Source: Actinomortierella ambigua
Taxonomy: Eukaryota > Mortierellomycota > Mortierellomycetes > Mortierellales > Mortierellaceae
DNA length: 28,796 bases
Direction: 5' to 3'
Assembly: GCA_016098155.1 (NCBI GenBank)
Contig: JAAAJB010000415.1
Span: 1 to 28,796, forward strand
The first letter of the stretch is position 1. Each line of letters opens with the position of its first letter. Position numbers and translations under genes: made by a program. Below are positions 20,849-28,796 of the stretch, piece after piece. The notes under the pieces were generated by a model, which saw nothing but the letters and a program-made list of their open reading frames with translations, was not told the DNA's origin and searched no databases.

Positions 20849-21136
20849 GATGGTTTTTCTAGAGTTGTCTGTGATATGAATGTGTTGGAAAGTGATGTGT
20901 GGGGATGTCGTCGGTAAGACCACAGAGTGATGAAAGCAAGTTTAGAGTGGGTGGTGGTGGTGGGGAGAGGTGCAGCAGGTACGTTGGGCATTCAAAAAAG
21001 GGGAGGAGACGCAAGCTGAGGAGGCGGTTCCGTGACTGCTTCATAACTATTCGAGTGACGTACCACTTTTTTTTTTTCGCGGAACGCGCTTTTTATTTCC
21101 TTCCAATATTTGGTCTGCGGCTGTTTCTCTTGCTCT

Positions 21137-22324
21137 TTAAAAGGGGAGTTTGCCGTCTGCCTTGAGAGAGTAATAGAGTCCTAGACAACTCAGGAACTTT
21201 GCGTCTGGGATCTTCTTGTACGCGTCCTTGAGTTCCACCAACGAGAGTGTGATACTCTCCCCATGCTCCTGAAGGCCTCCAAGTCGGCCCTCCAGTGCCT
21301 GGAGCTCATCCCACGACATGTCTATCAGGTCCCATGAGTTGAGAGGCGAGAGGGTAGGGAGGGGGCAAGACACATACATATCCACAGGACTGGTTAGTCT
21401 TCAGATCTCTCTTCTGTCACATATGATACGCAAAAGTGTCGCCATTCCTGATACTCACCCTTGCAGCAGGCAAAGAGGCGCAAATACTCGTCACACCCTC
21501 CTACGGAAGGATACATCCCATCCCACTTGTCTCCATACGCGAGCTGGGTCATATCCACCAGTGACTCGTGATCCATGGTGATCCCGCACTCCTCCTCAAT
21601 TTCCTCAGCACACTTGCCCTGTATCGAAGAAGAAAAGAGGATATCAGGAACAAGTTAGCTCCATCAATTGCAAGTAGACAAGTAGATACAACGAGTATCG
21701 TCGTCAATTTGCTTACCGCAAAGTCCCCACTGCCATCCAGCATGCCAGCCGGAACCTCAGGAAAGGAAAACGAGGGAATCGCCAGGCGTGCTTGATTGAC
21801 AACAAGAACGTGTTCTTTGTGCTCGCCAGATTTTGGCTCTACGGACCGAAGAATCACCAGTACAGCAACAGCCCCCCCACGCTACATTTGTTTTTTTTTT
21901 TTTTCCAGGAGGAAAAAAAAAAAAAAAATAGGGCAGCATTGGTTTTCAGTGGCGAGGTAGAACGCAAGGGGTAAGCAAGGTTCTAATAGGCTGTGATATC
22001 CCTTTTCCTTACCATGAAGATGTAACCAGGGGCTTTTTGACCAGTTTCGACAATCTCCGCGTCCACGGAGAGGTTCACGAACCCGATACGCTTTCCAAAA
22101 TAGTCGACGTTTTTCACCTCAACCTTGTTCACACGCACAGGCGCGCCTTCGCCCGGCTTGCCAGAGGCAGATTTGGAAGCATAGGTTTCCTCCTCCTGTC
22201 GAAGCTTCTTGGCCCAGTCTTGCAAAGGCTTGAATTCTGCCACCAGGTCGAGCGGAATCTTTTCATGGGCTGCCACCATAGGAATGGTGCGAGCTCCAAT
22301 CTTCAATGCATGTTTGGCAGCCAT
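21137..22324 (-). CDS. NUDX14-like Nudix hydrolase (ADP-sugar diphosphatase type)
   Basis: Four exons on the minus strand: 22324-22013, 21881-21717, 21618-21459, 21321-21137, giving 274 codons (273 aa). The N-terminal region (LKIGARTIPM, LQDWAKKL, NVDYFGKRIGFV) resembles plant NUDX14, an ADP-glucose/ADP-ribose diphosphatase. RGGAVAVLVIL begins the Nudix fold. The Nudix box spans 150-172: G150, E165, I166, E168, E169, G171 and I172 are kept, but the usual Arg is Glu164 and the usual first Glu is Gly156. The C-terminus has GGLQEHGESITL and IPDAKFLSCLGLYYSL. The intron 3 acceptor at 21322 (CCTGATAG) was chosen because it alone keeps phase and gives the family-like DMSWDELQ. Such enzymes split ADP-sugars to AMP and sugar phosphate. 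Substrate is inferred from family resemblance only. Confidence 0.8.
21889..21930 (-). other. Perfect A/T hairpin adjacent to a 3' splice site
   Basis: On the plus strand T14 (21891-21904), CC, AGGA, GG and A16 (21913-21928) form a perfect inverted repeat: up to 16 paired bases around a 4-base loop. In the minus-strand transcript it lies in intron 1 of the Nudix gene and ends about 10 bases before the acceptor ATGTAG, with the U-tract as one arm. Confidence 0.85.
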
Positions 22325-22408
22325 GGATGTTCTTTTGTTTTTGTCAATGGGGAGAAACGATGACAGAAAGAGTGTTGTTACACGGCAATGGTAAAAAGGA
22401 AATTTTAT
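22325..22408 (-). promoter_or_regulatory. Tight RIO1 3' end / Nudix gene promoter interval
   Basis: Only 84 bases lie between the RIO1 stop and the start of the next same-strand gene, the Nudix hydrolase. On the minus strand AATAAA (22409-22404) overlaps the RIO1 stop codon (TAAATAAA). The RIO1 3' UTR and the downstream promoter and leader must therefore overlap. Confidence 0.55.
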
Positions 22409-24766
22409 TTACTTCTTTTTGGAAGACGTCTTGATTTTGCGCCTCTTATCCGCCTTTGGAATCTTGTTCTTGCGCTTCTCGCGTGCCTCCTCTTTTGCCT
22501 TTAGCTTGCGCTCCTTCTTTGCATCCTTGTCTTCGTTGCGCTTGCCTCGTGCCTGCTTCTTAAACTCGTCATCTTCATCATCATCATCATCTTCATCTTC
22601 GTCGTTGTCAGAGTCCTCCTCCTCTTCCTCCTCCTCATCGTCATCGTGGTCTTCTTCGTCTTCCAATCCCCGTTCTGGCTCAGATTTTGCCTTTGCCTTG
22701 ATCTTTGGTGCTGATGGTGCCTCCTCCTCCTCCTCCTCCTCCTCTACTTCAAACGACACGTGTTTTGTGGCACTCTTTGTCTTCGTCGTCGTCTTCTTCT
22801 TCTTTGTCTTTTCCGACTTGTCGGTCTTGGCCTCGTTTTCCTCCACGTCCTTCGCCTTTGTCACCGCCGGTGCCACGGTAGGCTGTGCAATGACCTCAGG
22901 TGCAGGCGAAGGCCGCTCGTCCACGTTCTTGATACCGGCCATCTTTGTGTACAGCAAGTCCTGGGTATCGCCCTCAAGCACCTTGCGCACGTCACGTTCG
23001 ACATCAATGACCTCCTGCAAATGACGCGGGATATAGGACTGTGTGAAGACGGCGTCATCGACGCGACGCTTCTCCGCCTCGGCAGCGGTCTCGTTCAGGG
23101 GGCGAGCGGCCTGAATCCGTTCGAGCTCTGTCTCCATCTCTTGATCAGTGGTGCCGAGCGAAACGTCGGTGATAAAGTCAAAGAGGTCCTTGAGGCCAAA
23201 GACATCGACGCCCTTCTTGCGGAAGAAATCCGAGACGTTGGTGATGTCCATGCGCAAAAAGTTGAAGGCGTGCGGGTGGTCGTGCTCGACCGATTGGGAA
23301 ACGTCGATCACGTACAGGGTCTTGGAGTGGTAGAGGATGTTGTATTCCGACAAATCGGCATGGACGAGGTGGCAGACCTGGTACATGGTGCGCATGTACT
23401 TGACCAGTTGGATGTACAGGGCTGGGTACCGGTCCTTGTCGATCGCCGCGTCCTTGAGGCGAGGGTATGCCCAGCCGTTCTTGTCTCCCAAAAAGCCCAT
23501 CACCAAGACGTGCATTCGGAGGACCAGAGGCTCGGGGCAAGGGATACCGGCCTGGTACAGACGCTTCAGGTTGCGCATCTCCTTCTCGGCCCAGATTTTG
23601 ACCATCTTGCGCGGGTTGCTCTTGTTGTAGCCATGTCGGAACCGGAACTCTCCCGTCACGTATCGGTCGCGGTCCTTGAACACCAGAATCGACGTCTTGT
23701 AGATCTTGACTGCACGATGCTGTCCATCCTCTGTTCGTGCATGATACACATTTGCCTAGGAGTGTGTCACGAATGTATAGTATAAGGATGCTTGTCTTGT
23801 CCCCTATTTTTTTCCCTGATCCATCATTATTCCTTCTTTCAATACCGCATAATGCATAAAATAGGAACTCACCTCCTTGCCAGTACTGATACATCCGTTG
23901 ACCTCATAGATGATATTGCGGTTAAGCATCTTGAACAGGATGATACGTGTGCGTGGGTCCAACACCTGGTCCGAAGTGGCACGATCCGACTTATCCGTGT
24001 TTTTGGTCCGGTCACCAGCCGCCTTCTTACTGCCCATCTTAATTTCTGGCAGGGGCCCTGAATCGCCCATATGAAGTCGTCCCGCGAACTTTGTGCTCAG
24101 CGCATTGATCTGATCTCCCAACATTTTGGCATCGTGGCTCTTGTCGTCTTCGTCGTCATCATCGTCCTGGTGCGCCGTGGCTGTAGCCACTGTTCCTGCA
24201 GCCGATCCTGATCCTGATGATGATGGTGATGATGCTGTTGCTGATGCTACGGCGGTGGTGGGAACTTTAGGTCTTGCTACGTTTTTGCGCTGGTTCACAG
24301 CGGGAGCTGCAATAACGGGGTTGCTGGACTTTTCAGGTTGCAGCTGCTGTCGCATCCTGTTGTACTGCTTTGTAAAGTCTAGAGTGAGTGGATGGCCGAA
24401 AAAGTTGGCGAAGGAATGAGGACATGAAGAATAGAATATCAGTCATCCGCTTCCATGAAAGGAGGAAGAAGCGATACGAACACCGAATAACAATTGGGGG
24501 TGGAAGAGGGTCGGTAGCTACATACCTCCAGTTGCATTGTCCCACCCGTCAAAGTCGTTAAGTTCATCCTCGACATTGTAGCTGTCGCTGTCGTCAAAGT
24601 CGTCGTCGTCAAAGTCGTCATCGTCGTCAAAGTCGCCTTCACCCTGGTTGTTGTCGTCAAGGGGGATAGCACTAGGATGCTTCTCTTCAGCAGCCAAGAG
24701 GCCAGTAGTCTGAGAGTGCTCAGAGAGGTGCTCGGTGACCTCGGAAGTTGTGGCAACTTTGTCCAT
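22409..24766 (-). CDS. RIO1: RIO1 atypical serine kinase/ATPase
   Basis: Three exons on the minus strand: 24766-24526, 24378-23873, 23755-22409, giving 698 codons (697 aa). The N-terminus is very acidic (Asp-rich about 45-60), followed by DFTKQYNRMRQQLQP and a Ser/Ala-rich linker. The RIO domain has ATP loop GCISTGKEANVYHA (242-255, split by intron 2), K266 in RAVKIYK, EKEMRNLKRLYQAGIPCPEP, catalytic LVHADLSEYNIL (D383, N388) and metal-binding VIDVSQSVEHDHPHA (D400). The C-terminus is a long acidic then Lys-rich tail (RKNKIPKADKRRKIK). Rio1 acts late in cytoplasmic 40S maturation, releasing factors at 20S pre-rRNA cleavage. The protein is longer than yeast (484) or human (568) members because of the low-complexity ends. 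Key residues are intact. Confidence 0.95.
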
Positions 24767-25025
24767 GGCGACAATGAAGAAGGGGTCAATGCATGGACAC
24801 TTGGACACTTGAAAAAAAAAGACAAGTAGTACTTTGTGGCTCGGCTTTGTTTTTCTCCGCTGGGTTCATGACTTCATGGTCTGGTCGAGGAGAGAGGGGC
24901 AATGAGAGGGGGAGCAGTCCTAAAATTCGAAGGGCAAAGGCGGCAAAAAAGTAAAGGTGCCGCGCCTTCTCTGTTCGTTGCTATTTTACCTCCTTTTCTC
25001 CTACTTCCACGAACTTCCATACATC
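24767..25025. promoter_or_regulatory. Divergent promoter, RIO1 / DBP5
   Basis: 259 bases separate the two divergent start codons. The interval includes an A-run near 24811-24820 and a CT-rich stretch (24985-25015) just before the DBP5 ATG. Shared control of a ribosome-maturation gene and an mRNA-export gene is plausible, but no specific factor site is identified. Confidence 0.55.
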
Positions 25026-27199
25026 ATGGCCACCCCAGGTAAACACCCTCAGCTCCCATGCACTCTGCATGCTCATGCGTACGAGCAATGACGACTTGGC
25101 TTTAACACGCTCTTGTCACTCTTCTTTTTCTGCGTTGTGCCTTGTAGCGACCGAAGAAGGTAAGACCCTGCCAGCAGCATTGTGCCGGCGACAGCTACAA
25201 ACGGGAATGACTTGCATGCTGGATGGCCTGTGACCAAGCACTCTCCGCCAAAACTCTGGAATGCAGCACTACTCGCATTATGCAGCTAGTCGCTCTGGAG
25301 CAACAATGGAAGGTTGCGGTCGGGAGTGTACATTGCCATGCACCATTGAACCATTTTTTTTGGAATGCTCATCAGTGTTTATCTCTGTCTCTACATGTAT
25401 CAATGCCACTATGTAGTGCTTGCTGAGAAGCTGAACGAGCTGACTACTGAGAACGACCCCAACGGTACTAAGCGATGCGATGAACGAGTGAGGAGTTTTT
25501 TTATGGACAGTGGAAGCAAGCCGTGTTCCTGACGATCAAGACCGCTAACTGGCAGCAACTGACTGATTTCCCCCCTTCCCCTTAACAACCGTATCATAGA
25601 CGAGCCTGATGGTATGTTTTATCTCTTTTTCTGCTAATCGTGGCTCCCCCCTTCGCCATATTCAGCTTGCCGTTTAAGATGGCAGTATTGGACAAAGAGC
25701 AAGGATGGAAATCGAGAAACTAATGCTAGGTCGATTTTCTCTCTGTTGTAAACTATCTAGAGGTCCGCACTGAAGCCGAGCGTGCCACTGACCTTATCGA
25801 GTCCACCTACGATGTCGAGGTCAAGCTGGCTGACCAGCAGGCGGATGTCAACTCTCCTCTTTACTCTGCAAAGTCGTTTGAAGAAATTGGCCTGTAAGTG
25901 TTTCATTTGTGTTGTGGTTACTGCGTTTCACAAGATATGTGACCTCGCGACATGGGAAGATACACAAAAGGGTGATTGGATGGATACTCATCATTCTCAA
26001 CACCCCCCCCCTCTCCCGAAAAAAATAGCCACGAAGATCTCTTGAAGGGTATTTACGATATGAAGTTCACCAAGCCTTCCAAGATCCAAGAGCGCGCCCT
26101 CCCCCTCCTGCTGAGCAACCCGCCCAAGAACATGATTGCCCAGTCCCAGTCTGGCACAGGCAAGACGGCTGCGTTCACGCTGACGCTACTTTCGCGGATC
26201 AACTATGATTTGGAGGCTCCTCAAGCGCTGGTCATGTCTCCCTCACGTGAGCTGGCCCGTCAGACGACCGAGGTCATTCAAGAGATGGGCAAGTACACCA
26301 AGGTCAAGGTTTTCCAGGCGATCAAGGACGAGGCGATGCCGCCCAAGGTGACCGCACACGTGATTGTGGGCACGCCTGGTACGGTGTCGGACATGATCAA
26401 GCGTCGATTGATGGATGCGCGCAATGTGCGCCTGTTTATCCTGGACGAGGCCGACAACATGTTGGACCAGCAAGGATTGGGCGATCAGAGCATCACACTG
26501 AAGCGGTTGTTGCCACGCGACTGCCAAGTTGTCCTGTTCTCGGCCACGTGGGCAGAGCAGGTGCGCGCGTTTGCGGAGCGACTGGTGCCCAACGCTAACC
26601 AGATCTCGCTCAAGCGGGAGGAGCTTTCGGTGGATGCGATCAAGCAGTTTTATGTCGATTGTCGGGCGCTGAGTGGAGCCCGGTCGCACAACGAGACCAA
26701 GAAGTACGATATCCTGGTGGGACTGTACTCGCTGCTCACAGTCTCGCAGTCGATCATCTTTGTCCGGAAACGTGACACAGCAGACGATATTGCTCGCCGC
26801 ATGGATGCCAAGCACCACTCGGTTGTCTCGCTGCACGGCAAGCTCGAACCAGCACAGCGTGACCAGGTCATTGACTCTTTCCGCTCGGGTCAGTCCAAGG
26901 TGCTGGTCACGACCAACGTTATTGCTCGCGGTATCGATATCGCCAACGTCAACATGGTCGTCAACTACGATCTGCCGACCCACTTGGACGGCTCTCCCGA
27001 CCCCGAGACATACCTGCACCGTATCGGTCGTACGGGCCGCTTTGGCCGCACGGGTGTGTCGATCAACTTTGTGCACGATGACAGATCCTTCCGTATCATG
27101 AAGGCCATCGAGAAGCACTTTGGACGCGACATGGTTCCTCTTCCCGAGGATATGGATGAGGCGGAAGAAATTATCAAGAAGGCGATGAAGGGAAAGTAA
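25026..27199 (+). CDS. DBP5: DEAD-box ATP-dependent RNA helicase Dbp5/DDX19
   Basis: Six exons: 25026-25038, 25148-25159, 25417-25464, 25600-25611, 25761-25893, 26029-27199, giving 463 codons (462 aa; yeast 482, human 479). Two exons are only 12 bases and the first four junctions are all phase 1. The N-terminus reads [20 protein letters not shown]. The conserved core starts [20 protein letters not shown], with the Q-motif region [14 protein letters not shown], motif I SQSGTGKT (to 119), Ia [17 protein letters not shown] (212-215), SAT (244-246), [19 protein letters not shown] and [25 protein letters not shown] and [20 protein letters not shown] are typical of Dbp5. It remodels mRNPs at the cytoplasmic face of the nuclear pore with Gle1. 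AATAAA lies at 27254-27259. Confidence is lower for the small 5' exons than for the core. Confidence 0.94.
25148..25159 (+). other. 12-base microexon (DBP5 exon 2)
   Basis: CGACCGAAGAAG is bounded by TTGTAG and GTAAGA. It is symmetric phase 1-1, so inclusion adds four residues (after MATP: ATEE) and skipping keeps the frame. Confidence 0.6.
25600..25611 (+). other. 12-base microexon (DBP5 exon 4)
   Basis: ACGAGCCTGATG is bounded by ATCATAG and GTATGT. It is also symmetric phase 1-1 and encodes DEPD, so it can be included or skipped without changing the frame. Confidence 0.6.
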
Positions 27200-27267
27200 A
27201 TTGGCCCCTACCATCCCCTTTCCCCTCTCTTGTTTCCGCTGTGTCTTGTCTCAAATAAAAACCCTTT

Positions 27268-27466
27268 TTAGCCTGCTCGGCTTGACGCTCCTCTTCCATA
27301 CGCTGTTGCTGCTCTAGCTGTAGCTGCTGTTGTTGCTTCTGTTGAAAGGGTATGACTGAGGATGATTCAACAAGGCACGCCAGAAAGTCATCTGAGCCAT
27401 CTCATTGGGCAGCTGCATTTCCACGCTCTCTATGCTTCTATCGACACTCTTGAGCTTGCGAATAGC
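27268..27466 (-). pseudogene. Minus-strand coding remnant with Gln-rich coiled coil
   Basis: Reading the minus strand from 27466, one frame encodes AIRKLKSVDRSIESVEMQL then PNEMAQMTFWRALLNHPQSY, following a TAA. Near 27346 a neighbouring frame takes over as PFQQKQQQQLQLEQQQRM and EEERQAEQAKK. The composition and the amphipathic helix pattern look like real protein, but a frame change is needed, there is no start codon, and the frame then runs into the DBP5 3' end. I read it as a fragment of a lost or displaced gene. I cannot name the family. An intron-bearing live gene is unlikely given the short space. Confidence 0.4.
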
Positions 27467-27716
27467 TTATTGATGAACAAGCCCTTCCACAGAAATAACT
27501 TTGAAGGTGCCCTCGCTTATTGTCGCAGCTATCATTTTTGAATGCAAAGAAAGTCAAATAAACGAGCTTTTATTGGAGCTTGATAGATGGATCCAAAGAT
27601 GATATTTTTCTATATTACGGGCTAATCATCACGTCCTCTTCGCCTCCTCCGTCTCAACACCCCTCCCACTTCCTTAATTCTTTATCGGCTTTAGGCAGTG
27701 CTTGGCCAATCCAACC
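27467..27716. other. Gene-free stretch
   Basis: Between the minus-strand Gln-rich remnant and the decayed plus-strand frame I see no supported gene. It is AT-rich relative to the genes and contains AATAAA at 27556-27561. Confidence 0.4.
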
Positions 27717-28511
27717 ATGGAAGATACGATTCAGCTGCGAGTCCATCGACACCGAGCCAGGACAATGAATCGCCGTCAATTTTAGCTCATTCCCCAAGCT
27801 GTTCATACATTCCTTGCCTGCGACGATGCCTCCGTTATCATCCCATGTCTCACGTCACAACATGTCACAGTCCCATCACAACACCCACCGATGAGCAGCC
27901 AAAACGTTGATTATATTGACAAGCTCCGCGTCGTCGTCAACAGGTACAACAAGAAAGGATGTGTCTTGTGCGGACACATCGCCAACGCACAAACAGCAAC
28001 AGATCCACATTCTTCAAGCTGCGTAAGCTCCAATCAGTTCCGTTCCGCCGATATAAAGACGAACTTTTACCAAACCCACTACAGTCGACGGTTGGTGGGC
28101 GCGAATCTTTATCTAAAAGAAATCTGCCGCGCTGTGGTCAAGACTGAGGACGATATGTGTCGATAGTGGGATTACAAGCGCGCCAACGCAGACCAAATCT
28201 CGTATCTCGGCATTGACCTAGGACAGTTATGCGTGGTGAGGGCATGGGCCCTGCACCCAGCCGACAAGAGCATGAGAGACAACGTGGCCACCGTACATAG
28301 ATCCTCATCAACCGCAGAAGACGCGGCACAACGCAGGGGGCTTACATCGACCGTGTCCATCCTACCCCATTCCGTTCATCCGTTTATGCATTCTTCTTTG
28401 CAGCCCACCAATCTTCAACAAGTTCACCTTTGCGACACTCTCTTGAAGATGGCAGCCTTACCCCCCCCCCACCTCCAACTCTCTGCACCGCTGTCCCCAG
28501 AGGGCTTTTGA
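27717..28511 (+). pseudogene. Decayed long frame, possible Fanzor/TnpB-like element remnant
   Basis: One reading frame from ATG 27717 to the TGA at 28509-28511 (265 codons) is interrupted by only two internal stops, TAG near 27780 and TAG at 28164-28166. Parts read like protein: MSSQNVDYIDKLRVVVNRYN, LKEICRAVVKTEDDMCR, then after the second stop WDYKRANADQISYLGIDLGQ followed by LCVVRAWALHPADKS. GIDLGQ followed by a hydrophobic strand resembles the first RuvC motif of the Fanzor/TnpB-like proteins that are repeated in some early-diverging fungi. This is family recollection, not a search. No later RuvC motifs or zinc-finger cysteine pairs are seen before the window ends. The rest is too degraded to assign. 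Confidence 0.35.
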
Positions 28512-28796
28512 CGGGCATGAGGACCCGACCAAGTAGACTCAAGAGGGGCAATTTCATCGGCCGATAACCAGGAGACGCGGATGGCGATCCAAAGAAGCGC
28601 GGTCAATACTCTCCGCGAGTTATTTTTCATGACCGCGGATGGCAGGTACCCGGTCTCCTCTTTTGTGTTTTTGAGCCTGCCTCTTCATCCTCCTTTAAAT
28701 TTCAACAATCTCCACAAATATGTTACTGGCGCAAAGCTGAGTGGAAACCTGCCTCCACTGGAAGCCAAGGTGTACAGCGTGGTAGAATTCGTGTAA
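28512..28796. other. Window end, unassigned
   Basis: An open frame from 28581 to the last base encodes a Leu/Pro-rich stretch (LPLHPPLNFNNLHKYVTGAK) and happens to end in TAA at 28794-28796. I recognise no domain. It could belong to the same degraded element as the preceding region or be chance. Confidence 0.3.

Noticed and set aside
21322..21385. Extended start of the last Nudix exon (upstream open frame DMYVSCPLP)
   Set aside because: Upstream acceptors leave the wrong phase with the GTGAGT donor; this stretch is pyrimidine-rich and reads as the intron 3' end.
22760..23785. 341-codon open frame on the plus strand, antisense to RIO1
   Set aside because: It mirrors the RIO1 kinase exon codon by codon and has no domain; the RIO1 motifs on the minus strand are decisive.
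26243..27214. 323-codon open frame on the minus strand, antisense to DBP5
   Set aside because: Shadow of the strongly biased DBP5 coding exon; all DEAD-box motifs are on the plus strand.
1..28796. CRISPR arrays, rRNA or tRNA genes
   Set aside because: I looked for regularly spaced repeats and for cloverleaf or conserved rRNA segments by eye and saw none; a tRNA scan was not possible.

Overview
This window looks like nuclear DNA from a fungus, most likely an early-diverging lineage (Mucoromycota or Zoopagomycota grade). The reasons are many short spliceosomal introns with GTANNN donors, conserved eukaryotic housekeeping genes packed a few hundred bases apart, AATAAA signals after several stops, and CT- or GA-rich tracts near starts and in introns. 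The placement within fungi is inference; no marker gene here fixes it. I rebuilt exon structures by hand from splice sites, reading phase and remembered family sequences. No database search was run.

Layout: (1) 1-1440 holds a broken protein-kinase/RING chimera that shares its last ~550 bases, including non-coding 3' flank, with the 3' end of an intact RING gene at 4948-7208. (2) Between them, 1537-4335 is a ten-exon gene of the Kar5/Tht1/GEX1/brambleberry nuclear-fusion family. (3) 7209-8766 is an apparent gene-poor stretch. (4) 8879-9286 encodes a small secreted cysteine-rich protein with a TATA box. (5) 9574-16225 holds an Msc7-like membrane-anchored aldehyde dehydrogenase (minus), an Asterix/WDR83OS-like PAT-complex subunit (minus), a divergently transcribed WBP4-like spliceosomal zinc-finger gene (plus), and a calmodulin-like four-EF-hand gene (plus). 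(6) 16529-24766 holds four minus-strand genes: eIF3f, proteasomal ATPase Rpt5, an NUDX14-like Nudix hydrolase, and RIO1 kinase. (7) 25026-27199 is the DEAD-box mRNA-export helicase Dbp5/DDX19, divergent from RIO1. (8) 27200-28796 is a graveyard with a minus-strand Gln-rich coding remnant and a stop-interrupted frame carrying a motif like the first RuvC motif of Fanzor/TnpB-type proteins.

The genes do not form one pathway. Several are core ribosome, mRNA or protein-quality-control functions: RIO1 (40S maturation), eIF3f (initiation), Dbp5 (mRNA export), WBP4-like (splicing), Rpt5 (proteasome), Asterix (membrane-protein folding at the ER). The less ordinary features are the karyogamy gene, the RING-gene duplication with a kinase fusion, the secreted cysteine-rich protein, and unusual intron placement: a start codon split by an intron, an ATG-only coding exon, a GC-AG intron, two 12-base microexons, and a strong A/T hairpin next to a 3' splice site.
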